Shown: positions 45,167 through 54,839, counted from the stretch's first letter. The stretch is DNA of 64,000 bases from Parabacteroides sp. FAFU027 (GCF_022808675.1 NZ_JAKZKV010000004.1:124001-188000); one strand, 5' to 3'. The notes: generated by a model not told the origin, from the letters alone. Made by a program: numbers and translations.

Positions 45167-45379
45167 GCTTTAACGCAGTTCTAAACATGAATGTTTGCAC
45201 ATTTAATCAGGTTTTTACCTGACTTCCGTAATGTTAGCACCACTCCTCCCCATTTTGGGGAGGTCGGGAGGGGTCGCTTTCCGAGAATTTAACAACTTTA
45301 TCCCAGGGAACTCTTTTGGAACACAAAATTGTAAATGAACAAATTGTAAATAAAACAACTCCTTAAATTAAATACGAAA

Positions 45380-46720
45380 ATGAACAGAGGATTTTTAAAT
45401 TGGGTGACATTTGTCGCGGTCAACGGCGGATTATTGTTTGGGTTGAATATGGCCGGGATATCGGGTGCGATTCCATTCTTAAAGGAATACTTCGTATTGG
45501 ATGACATTTCTTTAGGTTTGGCTGTTAGCTCCATTATGGTTGGCTGTCTGGTCGGTTCGTTATTTGTCGGATCGTTAAGCGACAAGTATGGCCGTAAAAA
45601 ATTGATGATGATAACTGCTGTTCTGTTTATGGTATCATCATTGGGATGCGGATTGGCAGATTCTCTCTTGCTCTTTATAGCTTCCCGCATTGTGAGCGGA
45701 ATTGCCGTGGGTGCTGCATCGGTTCTTTGTCCGACATATATATCGGAGATTGCTCCGGCTGAACGTCGGGGGGCATTGGTCTCAAACAACCAGATGGCTA
45801 TTGTTATCGGTATTTTGTTGGCTTATGTGATTGACTTTGGATTGGTAAGTGTAGTCAACGGTTGGCGCTATATGTTGCTGGTTCCGTTTGTGTTTGGCCT
45901 TATCTACCTGATTCTTTTAGTATTTGCTTTCCCTGAAAGTCCAAGATGGTTGGCTAAAGTAGGGAGAAACAAAGAGGCAAAAGTAATCCTTGAAAAAGTA
46001 GGAGGGGTAGCTTATGCCGGAGAACAGATGGCAAACATCGAAACCTCTTCCAAAGCACATGAATCGGATAAGCCGGTTCGCTTCAAAGAGCTTTTCCGGG
46101 GTAAACTGGCTTATGTAATGCTTTTGGGTACAACGCTGGCTGTGCTTCAGCAAATCACCGGTATCAATGCCGTGGTGAATTATGCTCCAACGATTTTCCA
46201 ACAAACGGGTGTTGGTGGAGACACGGCCTTATTGCAATCTATCCTGGTTGGGTTTGTCAACTTTGTATTTACCATTGTAGCTGTTCGCCTGGTGGACAAA
46301 AAAGGCCGTAAAACGTTATTACTATGGGGAGCAGCCGGGATGACGCTGGCATTGGCTTACCTGACCGGTTCGTTTGCCTTTAATTCAGGGAATAGTTTCG
46401 GTATTCTGATTTCATTACTGACCTACATCGCTTTCTTTGCCGCATCGCTGGCACCTGTGATGTGGGTGGTAACTTCCGAGATGTACCCGACCCGTTACCG
46501 TGGAGTTGCCATGTCATTTTCAACGGCAATCAGCTGGGCCTGTACCTTATTGGTGGTGCAGTTCTTTCCCTGGGTGCTCAACAATCTGGGGGGTGGAATC
46601 ACATTCGGAATGTTTGGTGTATTTAGTTTGATTGCCTTTGTCTTCATCAAGATTTATATCCCTGAAACAAAAGGCAAATCATTGGAACAAATTGAAAAAG
46701 AATTGGGATTGGTAAAATAA
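45380..46720 (+). CDS. MFS sugar transporter (sugar porter family)
   Basis: 446 residues, 12 membrane segments. Sugar-porter signatures are present: GSLSDKYGRKKLM after helix 2, AERRGALVSNNQMAIVIGIL, PESPRWLAKVGR, QQITGINAVVNYAPTIFQ, DKKGRKTLLLWG, and PETKGKSLEQIEKELG at the C terminus. It should carry fructose across the inner membrane into the cytoplasm, matching BT1758 in the known levan locus. The IS now separates it from the GH32 genes, so its transcription may depend on read-through or a promoter in 45167-45379. Confidence 0.95.
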   Translation: MNRGFLNWVTFVAVNGGLLFGLNMAGISGAIPFLKEYFVLDDISLGLAVSSIMVGCLVGSLFVGSLSDKYGRKKLMMITAVLFMVSSLGCGLADSLLLFIASRIVSGIAVGAASVLCPTYISEIAPAERRGALVSNNQMAIVIGILLAYVIDFGLVSVVNGWRYMLLVPFVFGLIYLILLVFAFPESPRWLAKVGRNKEAKVILEKVGGVAYAGEQMANIETSSKAHESDKPVRFKELFRGKLAYVMLLGTTLAVLQQITGINAVVNYAPTIFQQTGVGGDTALLQSILVGFVNFVFTIVAVRLVDKKGRKTLLLWGAAGMTLALAYLTGSFAFNSGNSFGILISLLTYIAFFAASLAPVMWVVTSEMYPTRYRGVAMSFSTAISWACTLLVVQFFPWVLNNLGGGITFGMFGVFSLIAFVFIKIYIPETKGKSLEQIEKELGLVK

Positions 46721-46770
46721 AACGTTGTCGGGGTAATCCTCGTGATTACCCTTCAAAAAATAAAATATAC

Positions 46771-47658
46771 ATGAAAACAAAAAGTACAGTCGTAGGATTA
46801 GGTGAGATTTTGTGGGATTTGCTTCCACAGGGTAAAGTGTTGGGTGGAGCGCCGGCAAACTTTGCTTACCATGCCAATCAGTTGGGCGCGGAAAGTTATG
46901 TGGTGAGTGCTATCGGTGATGACGAACTGGGCAATGAAATCCTTAGTCAGTTATCCACCTTTGATTTGAATCTGAAACTGGATAAAGTAGCTTATGCTAC
47001 AGGAGTAGTAAATGTTACTTTGCATGATGGAATTCCAGAGTATGAGATATTACAACCGGTTGCATGGGACTTTATAACGCTGACAGCCGAACATGAAGCT
47101 TTGGCTAAAAGAACAGATGCGGTATGTTTCGGAAGTCTGGCGCAGCGTAACGAGGTTTCCCGCAAAGCCATTACCGGTTTTGTCAAATTGGTTCCGGATA
47201 GTGCGTTGAAGATTTTTGACATCAATTTGCGCCAGAGTTTCTATAGTAAAGAGTTGCTGGAAGCCTCCCTGCAGTTGGCCAACGTACTGAAAATTAATGA
47301 TGATGAACTGATTGTCGTGGCTAAGATGTTTGGCTGGGAAGGTGATGATGAAGCCATTTGCCGCCAGATCATAAAAGCCTATGATTTGAAGCTATTGGCC
47401 TATACCTGTGGTACGAAAGGCAGTTTCCTTTTTACCCCGGAAGAAAAGTCTTTTAAAGAGACGCCAATCGTTGAGGTGAAAGATACGGTAGGAGCAGGTG
47501 ACTCGTTTACGGCTGCCATGACCATGGGATTGCTGAAAGGGAAACCTTTGAGCGAATGTCACGAGATGGCGGTTAAGATTTCTGCTTTTGTTTGTACCAA
47601 TCATGGAGCTACCCCCGAATACAGCAATATCATAGAAGAATTGATAGGTTTGGTTTGA
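46771..47658 (+). CDS. PfkB-family fructokinase
   Basis: 295 residues. The ribokinase-fold motifs are GEILWDLLPQGKVLGGAPANFAYH at the N terminus (sugar-binding GGxPxN) and DTVGAGDSFTAAMTMGLLKG near the C terminus (anion hole and catalytic Asp), with DINLRQSFY and KINDDEL between. It phosphorylates fructose in the cytoplasm with ATP. It follows the MFS gene by 50 bases, as in the levan locus of B. thetaiotaomicron. Confidence 0.95.
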   Translation: MKTKSTVVGLGEILWDLLPQGKVLGGAPANFAYHANQLGAESYVVSAIGDDELGNEILSQLSTFDLNLKLDKVAYATGVVNVTLHDGIPEYEILQPVAWDFITLTAEHEALAKRTDAVCFGSLAQRNEVSRKAITGFVKLVPDSALKIFDINLRQSFYSKELLEASLQLANVLKINDDELIVVAKMFGWEGDDEAICRQIIKAYDLKLLAYTCGTKGSFLFTPEEKSFKETPIVEVKDTVGAGDSFTAAMTMGLLKGKPLSECHEMAVKISAFVCTNHGATPEYSNIIEELIGLV

Positions 47659-47832
47659 TGGTTTTGAAAGATTGTGTGTGTTAACTGATGGATAGTTAGT
47701 GGTTAACTGTGATGAAGCCGGTTGTTCCTGAGTGAGCAGCCGGCATTTGCAGTTATAATTATCAATTGTATTGTACTGAAACCTGATTTTTTCTTTCTTT
47801 GTCTTTATAACCTTTGATCTAAAACCAGTCTT

Positions 47833-50589
47833 ATGAGAAGACAAATCACAAATGCTATACTGATCGGGATTACACTACTGGTCAGTATTTCCTGTACCAA
47901 TAAGAAAGAACGCATTTATACCATCGGATTTTCCCAATGTGTAGGCAATGATAATTGGCGAAAACAGATGATCAATGAGATGAAAATCGAAGCTTCGTTT
48001 CATGATAATATAAAGCTAATCATTGAAGATGCTCAGGGAAACAGCGACCTGCAGGCTCGACAAATACAGGGCCTTCTGAATAAAAAGGTGGATCTGCTGA
48101 TTATTTCTCCCAATGAATCAAAACCGATTACCCCCATTGCCCAAAAGGCTTTTAAACAAGGAATCCCTACAATCTTAATCGACCGGAAAATCGATAGCGA
48201 TGACTATACGACTTTTATTGGTTCGGATAATCATGCCATAGGTAAATCAGCCGCTTTATTTTTGAAAAACCTGGCTGATCGGAAAATAAACGTTCTTGAA
48301 GTGTGGGGCCTTGAGGGATCATCACCAGCCCGGGAACGTCACAAAGGATTTGTTGAGAATATTTCGGATGAAAGCAACCTCTCCGTAAAAGCAAAGCTGG
48401 GTGGTAACTGGTTGAGGAGCGTCGCCTTTGATAAAGTGAAAGCCTATCCCGGCCTAAAGGACATACAAGCTATTTTTGCCCACAATGACGAAATGGCTTT
48501 GGGGGCCTACGAAGCTTGTGTCAGACGGGGAATCGACCCTCATAAGCTGATCATTGTGGGAGTGGATGCATTGCAGGGACCTCATGGTGGTATTCAGGCT
48601 GTGATTGATGGTAAACTGACCGCCTCGCTGCTGTATCCTACCGGTGGAGGGAAAGCCATTCAGGTAGCTCTGGATATTTTGCAAAATAAACCTTGCCGGA
48701 AAGAATATCTGTTGAATACAGCGGTTGTTGATAAAACGAATGCGGAGATTCTGAAACTGCAATCTACCCAAATCAACGATTATCTGGGGAAAATTGAAAA
48801 CCAACTGCTGAAACTACAGTTTTTGGACTATAAGTACAACAACCAACGTACCTTGCTGTACATTACCGTTATTCTTCTGTGTATTGCTTTATTTCTTGCT
48901 ATACTGCTGTACTTTGCATATCTGCACATGAAACGGATCTATTTTGAGTTGCAGCAAAAGAATACGGAGATCAATAACCAACGGGACGAGCTGGCTCTGC
49001 AACGGGAGCAACTGGTGGTTATGAATGAAAAGATTGAGGACGTTACAGCTCAGAAACTGCGTTTTTTTACCAATGTTTCCCACGAGTTAAGGACACCGTT
49101 ATCGCTGTTGATTTCACCCATTGACCGGATATTGGAAATGAAGAAGTTTCCGGAGATTCACCGTGAACTGATGGTGATGAAGAACAATACCGACCGTTTG
49201 TTGAGGCTGATTACCCAATTACTCGACTTCCGGAAGATCGAAGGAAACGAGATGAAACTCTATGTGAAGGAGCAAAACATTGTTTCTCTGGTCAAGAACG
49301 CCAAATCGGCATTCAACTATCAGGCGCATATCAAGATGATAGATTACACCATGTCTCTTCCCTGCGAAAGCGTTGATATATTTTACGATGAGGATAAAAT
49401 AGAGAAGGTGATACTCAATCTTTTGTCAAACGCCTTTAAGTTTACCCCTAAAGCCGGAAAGATACGGGTGGAGCTGATTGATGATGCCGAAGCGGTAATT
49501 ATTACGGTATCAGATACCGGTAAAGGTATGCTGCCGGAGCAGATGAACCGGGTGTTTGAGCGCTTCTATCAGGGAGCAGGTGATTATAGCAGCGGTACAG
49601 GGATCGGACTGAACCTCTCCAAAGAGTTTATAGAGCTACATGGCGGAACGCTTTCGGTGGAGAGCCATCCGGGTGAGGGGAGCCGCTTTACCATTGTGTT
49701 GAAAAAAGGCAAAGCGCACTTTAATCCTGAAACTACCTGTTACAATATTGATGAATGCCTGCAAAAGGAACAAATCTTTGAGATGCCGGTATTCAAAGAG
49801 GTGGAGATGTCGGTGGATAATATCACAGAGTCAAGGGAGCATACACTGCTCATTGTGGAAGATGATGATAATCTGCGTGAGTATCTTAAAACCACATTCC
49901 GGCAGGAGTATAACGTCCAGATTGCTACCAATGGAAAGGAAGCGCTTCAGGTGTTACGCGACAATGAAGTCAGCCTGATTGTTTGTGATGTCATGATGCC
50001 CGAAATGGATGGGTTTGAATTTTGTAAAACGGTAAAATCCGATTTAGCCATCAGCCATATTCCCATCATTATGCTTACGGCCCTGACCGGTGAAGAGCAG
50101 ATGATCAACGGCCTTTCATTAGGAGCAGATGATTATCTGTCCAAACCATTCAATACCAAACAACTTCAACTGAAAATCAGGAATCTCTTGTCTCTGAAGA
50201 AGCAGATAAAAAGTTATTTCAAGAATGAATTCTTTGGAAGTTATGCCGATGTGGAGCTGGATTCATCCGATAAGCTGTTTATCAAGAAGGTGTGCGCTGT
50301 ACTTGACGATAATCTCAGTGAAAGCGACATTAGCATAGAGAAGGTAAGCCAGGAAATTGGTTTGTCCCGGATTCATATGTACCGTAAGATAAAAGAGATA
50401 ACCGGCTATTCTCCAAGTGAGTTTTTCAAAAGCTATAAAATCAAGAAGTCATTGCCGCTTCTGGCTGCAAAGAATCTCACCATCAGTGAAATTGCCTATC
50501 GGTGCGGTTTTACCTCACCATCTTATTATTCGAAGTGTTTCAAGGAGGTGTTGAATATTTCCCCTACGGAATATCAGATGAATCATTGA
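47833..50589 (+). CDS. Hybrid two-component sensor-regulator with periplasmic sugar-binding domain
   Basis: 918 residues. Order: signal or lipoprotein-like N terminus; type I periplasmic-binding (LacI/RbsB-like) domain about 27-320 (YTIGFSQCVGNDNWRKQM, AIFAHNDEMALGAYEACVRR); one membrane helix about 335-360; HisKA with phospho-His417 (NVSHELRTP); HATPase about 515-630 (NLLSNAFKFTP, GTGIGLNLSK); receiver domain with Asp719 (LIVCDVMMPEMDGF); AraC-type DNA-binding domain about 815-918. It lacks the beta-propeller seen in most such regulators. BT1754, with the same layout, binds fructose and activates the levan locus, so this protein probably senses fructose and binds the 35-bp elements upstream of SusC. 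Confidence 0.95.
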   Translation: MRRQITNAILIGITLLVSISCTNKKERIYTIGFSQCVGNDNWRKQMINEMKIEASFHDNIKLIIEDAQGNSDLQARQIQGLLNKKVDLLIISPNESKPITPIAQKAFKQGIPTILIDRKIDSDDYTTFIGSDNHAIGKSAALFLKNLADRKINVLEVWGLEGSSPARERHKGFVENISDESNLSVKAKLGGNWLRSVAFDKVKAYPGLKDIQAIFAHNDEMALGAYEACVRRGIDPHKLIIVGVDALQGPHGGIQAVIDGKLTASLLYPTGGGKAIQVALDILQNKPCRKEYLLNTAVVDKTNAEILKLQSTQINDYLGKIENQLLKLQFLDYKYNNQRTLLYITVILLCIALFLAILLYFAYLHMKRIYFELQQKNTEINNQRDELALQREQLVVMNEKIEDVTAQKLRFFTNVSHELRTPLSLLISPIDRILEMKKFPEIHRELMVMKNNTDRLLRLITQLLDFRKIEGNEMKLYVKEQNIVSLVKNAKSAFNYQAHIKMIDYTMSLPCESVDIFYDEDKIEKVILNLLSNAFKFTPKAGKIRVELIDDAEAVIITVSDTGKGMLPEQMNRVFERFYQGAGDYSSGTGIGLNLSKEFIELHGGTLSVESHPGEGSRFTIVLKKGKAHFNPETTCYNIDECLQKEQIFEMPVFKEVEMSVDNITESREHTLLIVEDDDNLREYLKTTFRQEYNVQIATNGKEALQVLRDNEVSLIVCDVMMPEMDGFEFCKTVKSDLAISHIPIIMLTALTGEEQMINGLSLGADDYLSKPFNTKQLQLKIRNLLSLKKQIKSYFKNEFFGSYADVELDSSDKLFIKKVCAVLDDNLSESDISIEKVSQEIGLSRIHMYRKIKEITGYSPSEFFKSYKIKKSLPLLAAKNLTISEIAYRCGFTSPSYYSKCFKEVLNISPTEYQMNH

Positions 50590-50615
50590 GTTTCCGTCAG
50601 GGGGGTGTTGGCGAG

Positions 50616-50642
50616 CAGCGGCTTCATGCCGCTTGACGCGTT
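50616..50642. repeat. Dispersed hairpin repeat, copy 3
   Basis: CAGCGGCTTCATGCCGCTTG followed by ACGCGTT; matches copy 1 (22066) except for one base and copy 2 (28641) over the first 20 bases. It starts 27 bases after the hybrid regulator stop. Confidence 0.8.
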
Positions 50643-50846
50643 GATTAAGGAAGAGATTTAAGGGAATGAAAGTAATTAAGACAATTAAAAAAATGAAGAA
50701 TGAAGAATGAAGAATGAAGAGGAGTAAGATAGTGAAAGAAATGAAGATGATTAAAACAATTAAGGAAATGAAAATAATGATGGGGGCCTGCCAATTAGCA
50801 AAATGACAAATCTTTTAGACGGTAAAAAGTGTAAGTTATGGTAGGC

Positions 50847-50939
50847 CTTTTCGGGTGCAGCGTCCCGATAGCTATCGCGGATTTAACCGCTGATTTTCAT
50901 CGTATATAATTGCGGTTAAAAACCGCAACACCCGAAAAG
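50847..50939. repeat. Nested inverted repeat
   Basis: Outer arms CTTTTCGGGTG / CACCCGAAAAG; inner arms TTTAACCGC / GCGGTTAAA; and a self-complementary CGATAGCTATCG in between. It could fold as a cruciform. No coding content. Confidence 0.7.
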
Positions 50940-51269
50940 TTATCTCTTACATCAGGAGCTCTGGTTCAAAAATATTTTTACATGTATTGACCCTATTCGT
51001 AGCCGCTTTCGATAAGATACAGTCTTCCAATTTTCTAATCCTCAAATTCACCAGTTTACTAATTCCCCTTTTCTTCTTTTACTTTTTTGGCGCAAAAAAG
51101 TAACAAAAAAACATAGACTAAAAAAATAACGGGATTTACAATTTAGCCAGTTGCAATTTACTGTTTGAGCGATTTTGCGTATTCTAGATTGTCAATTGTA
51201 AATTTTTAAATGGTAAATATTGAGTGGATTGTCAATGGTAAATAGTTCAATTGTAAATCATTTTGGCAT

Positions 51270-51881
51270 CTACATTTTCCTCCCCACAAACCGAATTACA
51301 GCCGCTTTACCGTTGTGATACAACCCTTCATGCAGGATTGTCTCCGTTTCGCATAACTCGATAATCTGGTAGTTAGGGAAATCCGATTTGATTTCCTCCA
51401 GAGAGAAGAGCATTCGCTCATCCCGTGGGCCACCCGCTTTTTCATCCGCTTCATTAAACTGGCGATGTTTTTTGCTGAATCCTTCCAGGATGACCAGACC
51501 TCCTTTTTTCAACCAACGATCTGCTGTTTGGTGGTATTCGGATCTTTTTTCAGCCGGGAAATGGGCATATATCAACCCAACCGCATCGAACGATTCCGCG
51601 GGGTAATCGTGTAAACTGAATTCTCCGGTTTGATAATTGATTTGCACAAGGTGTCTTTGCGCCAATAGTTCGGCTTTCTTCTTGCCCTCTTCACTCAGGT
51701 CAAATGCCGAAACCTGCCATCCAAGGGTTGCTGCATACACTGCGTTTCGGCCTTCCCCTTCTGCCGGAAATAGAATCTTACCGGGCTGAATGCCTTTCAG
51801 TTTCGCCCGTAGGTATTCATTGGGCCTCTCTCCGTAAGCAAACTCATTGCTGCTGTATCTTTCGTTCCAGAATTCTTGCAT
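51270..51881 (-). CDS. SAM-dependent class I methyltransferase (TehB-like)
   Basis: About 203 residues from [20 protein letters not shown]; 22 upstream in-frame codons are unlike the family and are left out. Motif I ([20 protein letters not shown]), the acidic post-I residue ([10 protein letters not shown]) and motif IV ([15 protein letters not shown]) are readable, then [15 protein letters not shown]. It resembles tellurite-resistance and thiol methyltransferases, but the substrate is not evident. It stands alone in the accessory part of the window. Confidence 0.85.
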   Translation of the reverse strand: MQEFWNERYSSNEFAYGERPNEYLRAKLKGIQPGKILFPAEGEGRNAVYAATLGWQVSAFDLSEEGKKKAELLAQRHLVQINYQTGEFSLHDYPAESFDAVGLIYAHFPAEKRSEYHQTADRWLKKGGLVILEGFSKKHRQFNEADEKAGGPRDERMLFSLEEIKSDFPNYQIIELCETETILHEGLYHNGKAAVIRFVGRKM

Positions 51882-51953
51882 AAGAAAATCGTTTTTTATG
51901 GCTCTATAACGGTTTGTATGGGTATGTATTGAAGGTATTACAATCATAATTAT

Positions 51954-52132
51954 TTAGCCACGAATTGAAAATCAACGAAGTTAATCCACGAATAAGTAAT
52001 ATGTCTAATCTTTTTTCAGTAATGAAAAAAGATTCGTGAAACTTCGATTTCCATTTCACTTGATTACCAAAAGGTTATATACTGTGTTTTAATTCGTGCA
52101 TTGACTGCGTCGAACTACGTTTCGTGGCTAAA
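51954..52132. repeat. Inverted-repeat element with TTTAGCCACGAA ends
   Basis: The left end TTTAGCCACGAATTG and right end CGTTTCGTGGCTAAA are inverse over about 13 bases with one mismatch; internal words ACGAAGT, ATTCGTG and AATTCGTG also pair in part. It encodes no protein and resembles a small non-autonomous element or large hairpin. Confidence 0.6.
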
Positions 52133-52173
52133 ATTATTTAGATAGAGTTTGGCCTAAATTATCCCACGAAATT

Positions 52174-52198
52174 CTTTAGGGAAATTCTTTCCCTAAAG
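52174..52198. repeat. Perfect hairpin CTTTAGGGAAA/TTTCCCTAAAG
   Basis: 11-bp stem with a TTC loop, about 100 bases past the stop of the minus-strand unknown gene at 52292. No long T-tract next to it. Confidence 0.65.
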
Positions 52199-52291
52199 AA
52201 AGGCTGAATAGATATCTATTCATACTAACCGTTATAGAGCCTTTTTTATTCAGTAAAAACAGTTTTGAGGGAAAGAGGTTTACCGGATTGT

Positions 52292-53101
52292 CTATTTTAC
52301 TTTGAGTATTTTCCCGCACCCCGCATATTTTACCTCTACAGGTTCACCGGTAAATCCCACGTTCCCAAATTCTACCGCAATACTGAGCAGTACGCTAACA
52401 TCGTCTGTCAGCATCGCTACCTGTTTATCACTCATTTGTACGGTCAGGGTTTGCTCCGGTATAATGGTATTTGTGGTCATCCATGCGCTATTTGTGACCA
52501 CCGAAGCGCCATGCAATCCATCCACTGCCGGGGTGTAATCGTTGAGCTCTTCCAAGTAATAGATATCAGAGGCAGTACCCAATGCAGCAATGACACGGAA
52601 GAAAGGAAGTTTCTGTATGTTGAGCAGATCAATCTCCGTATTGATGCGGGGAATAAATACTTTTGCCTGTAGATGCTCCCTGTCAATCTCAAACGTGACT
52701 GATATACGTAGCACGCTGTTGAACGGGTAATTCCGGTTGAAATTAAATCCATCCAGCTTTTCTTTTAATGGAGCTAGGCAAACCGGCCTTTGACCCTTTT
52801 CATGTGTGGTGTTCACCTTTTGCAGTTTGTTCCCCAATCCGTTCAGGACAGAAGAAACATTATAGTCAGCCAGCCTATGAAGACCACCGAAAGCCATCCT
52901 GACACCCGATGCAAACTTGGTACAGCCGCTCCACTCTTTTTGCTGGTTGCGTACACTCTCAAATTGAGGCAGTTTATTGATCTTTTCTTTGGATATACCT
53001 CCTTTGGTGCGCATGATTACTTCATCACTACCCCGGCGGGTATAGAAACTTACCCCTTTTACGCTGCCGGTCATTTGGATCGCTCCTCTTACTTTGGCCA
53101 T
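52292..53101 (-). CDS. Protein of unknown function, DUF6266-like layout
   Basis: 269 residues, no signal peptide. It begins MAKVRGAIQMTGSVKGVSFY, with beta-strand patterns and TRRGSDEVIMRTKGG, then an FESVRNQQKEWSGCTKFASG helix; the C-terminal half is rich in beta-strand patterns (LRISVTFEIDREHLQAKVFI, SVLLSIAVEFGNVGFTGEPV). The opening (short strands, then a Q-R-containing helix, then a beta domain) is like the DUF6266-type protein at 57530, but the resemblance is in layout, not clear sequence identity. Function unknown; no close partner gene. Confidence 0.65.
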   Translation of the reverse strand: MAKVRGAIQMTGSVKGVSFYTRRGSDEVIMRTKGGISKEKINKLPQFESVRNQQKEWSGCTKFASGVRMAFGGLHRLADYNVSSVLNGLGNKLQKVNTTHEKGQRPVCLAPLKEKLDGFNFNRNYPFNSVLRISVTFEIDREHLQAKVFIPRINTEIDLLNIQKLPFFRVIAALGTASDIYYLEELNDYTPAVDGLHGASVVTNSAWMTTNTIIPEQTLTVQMSDKQVAMLTDDVSVLLSIAVEFGNVGFTGEPVEVKYAGCGKILKVK

Positions 53102-53141
53102 ATTATGTTTGTTATATTATTTTTGATACTACTCTCCGCCA

Positions 53142-53286
53142 CCGCCCCTATATCCCCTGAAGGGGACTTTTTCCGCCGTGCAGGCTATTAATATATTGCG
53201 TTTTTTGCTCTGATATCCTATGTTGCCCATTTTTAGCAGACAGTGTAAGCCCCTTCAGGGTCACGATAATTATCGGGATGGGGCGG
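53142..53286. repeat. 145-bp inverted repeat
   Basis: Outer arms CCGCCCC / GGGGCGG and inner arms CCCTGAAGGGG / CCCCTTCAGGG are inverse; between them is non-coding sequence. This CCCCTTCAGGG word set is a common intergenic repeat type. Confidence 0.65.
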
Positions 53287-53618
53287 AATCATTGTAACAG
53301 TAGGATATATTATGTTTTAGGTGCTAAGTGTCCTGATGCACTTATATCAACGCTGACAGGTGCAAGCACGCTGTCTGGTTGTATCCACATCACTCCATAA
53401 AGATACCGTAAAAATAGGAATAAATTTACTTTCGGTCTTGATTAGGTTATAAATACTACTTATATCATATACCTATATTAGTATATAGTAGATATACTGA
53501 AGTTATACGATAGATATATGATATATATATGATAAATCAAATTACAGTATGATATCTATATAATTTCGATGTGTTGAAAAGTTTGAAAGAAAGTGTGAAT
53601 ATTAAATGAGGTATTGTC

Positions 53619-53626
53619 TATATTTG
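53619..53626 (+). promoter_or_regulatory. Candidate -7 box (TATATTTG) for the RteC-like gene
   Basis: TATATTTG matches TAnnTTTG, 97 bases before the start codon and just downstream of the AT-rich palindromic tract, which may hold operator sites. Confidence 0.45.
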
Positions 53627-53723
53627 TCGGAAATGTTTGGTTTAAGGACTGGCATTATTAAAGAAGAGAGTTATAACCTAGAATATTAATTTCAGCAATA
53701 AGCTTAGATTATTAATTTATCGG

Positions 53724-54797
53724 ATGAAAACAGAAAAAGCAAGGGAACTATGTGATTTTATGGAAGGAGCCATCGGGTTCTTTCAATATATTTTTGAAGG
53801 AGGATCTTATCCATCAGATATTCAAAAAGGAAAAACAGCATATACGAAAGAGCGATTCAAAGAAAAGTACGAAAACTTTTATAGTGAGTTGGTCGAAAAT
53901 ATTCGCGAATATCAGGATGTTGATGTAATCTATGATTATCTGATTGATTCGTTTGAGTATCTCGTTGAGTGGGATGGCTTTGATGACGATCTGAACCGGG
54001 AGATTATGCAGTCGGGAAATGATGTCAGTTATCTCTTGAAACTGAAACTGCTGATTAATGAATACAATGATTTGTTGTATGACTTTTATGAGACAGGGAA
54101 TTCAACTACCGATATGGTTGATAAAACCTTCGATCAGGTAATGGATAGTCTGGAAGCAGAGAGAGAAGAACAATCCGGTTTGGTGCCGCCAATGGATAAG
54201 CGTTTTGATTTTGATCAGATGATAGCCGAATGTCGCGAGCAAGGGTTGGATACTCTGGCGCAAATACATCTGATTAATGATCGGCTTTTTGATCTGAAAC
54301 AATGGCAGCTTAAATTTGATAAGCTTAAAACCACAAAGTTATCATCAGGGAAAATGAAGAGCGAATATGTCTATTCACCGGTCTATTATCCTAATTTTAT
54401 TCAACTATGTGCTCTTGAACGGGAGCGATTGGAGATGAGGCTGGAGCTTGAAAAGAAAGCCCTTACCCATAAAGCTATTGAAAACAATCCGGTCATTATT
54501 CAGGGAGGCGACTCAACACCATACAACTGGAATGTTTCGGCAACGGATTTACTCGAATTGGTAGCTGCCCTGTATAAAAGTGATTCCCTGAAGCGTAAAG
54601 ATGGAAGGCCACTCACCCGCAAAGAGCTGATAGATTACTTTCAGCAGATTTTCAATATGGAAATAAAAGATGCGGAGGGTAAACTCAATAAGGCCACATC
54701 CCGCAAGAAGAATATGACTCCTTATCTGGATGGTCTCAAGACTGCTTTTGAGAGCTATGTGGAGGAGAAGGAGGAGAAGTTGGCGGGGAGAAAGTGA
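53724..54797 (+). CDS. RteC-like protein
   Basis: 357 residues, strongly helical and charged. The C-terminal 90 residues carry the RteC-type pattern: WNVSATDLLELVAALYKSDS, LTRKELIDYFQQIFNMEIKD and TPYLDGLKTAFESYVEEK. RteC of the conjugative transposon CTnDOT is a DNA-binding activator of excision genes. No integrase, conjugation or other CTn gene is visible here, so this is an isolated or divergent family member; its target is unknown. Upstream lies an unusually AT-rich palindromic tract. Confidence 0.75.
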   Translation: MKTEKARELCDFMEGAIGFFQYIFEGGSYPSDIQKGKTAYTKERFKEKYENFYSELVENIREYQDVDVIYDYLIDSFEYLVEWDGFDDDLNREIMQSGNDVSYLLKLKLLINEYNDLLYDFYETGNSTTDMVDKTFDQVMDSLEAEREEQSGLVPPMDKRFDFDQMIAECREQGLDTLAQIHLINDRLFDLKQWQLKFDKLKTTKLSSGKMKSEYVYSPVYYPNFIQLCALERERLEMRLELEKKALTHKAIENNPVIIQGGDSTPYNWNVSATDLLELVAALYKSDSLKRKDGRPLTRKELIDYFQQIFNMEIKDAEGKLNKATSRKKNMTPYLDGLKTAFESYVEEKEEKLAGRK

Positions 54798-54839
54798 AAT
54801 AAAAGAATTAGGCTAAAGCCTATTGGAATAATTCCTTCC

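Larger units (their letters stand above)
50590..51269. other. Repeat-rich intergenic region, no gene seen
   Basis: 680 bases. Contents: dispersed repeat copy 3 (50616), a run of GAATGAA/GAAATGA direct repeats (about 50690-50780), a cruciform-like inverted repeat (50847-50939), a TTTTTTGGCGCAAAAAA hairpin near 51085-51101, and several near copies of TTGTAAAT words (51185-51260). No ORF with coding features. Confidence 0.7.
51882..52291. other. Intergenic region with hairpins, no gene seen
   Basis: About 400 bases upstream of the methyltransferase. It holds a roughly 180-bp inverted-repeat element (51954-52132) and a small perfect hairpin (52174-52198). No coding signs. Confidence 0.6.
53102..53723. 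other. Intergenic region with large inverted repeat and AT-rich palindromic tract
   Basis: 620 bases without a gene. It contains the 145-bp inverted repeat at 53142-53286 and a tract of overlapping TATAT/ATATA palindromes at about 53445-53545 ahead of the RteC-like gene. Confidence 0.65.

Noticed and set aside
43945-45175. Target-site duplication of the IS
   Set aside because: Flanks outside the 23-bp repeats (ccctaaat and gctttaac) do not match as direct repeats, and shifting the ends inward gives inverted rather than direct flanks.
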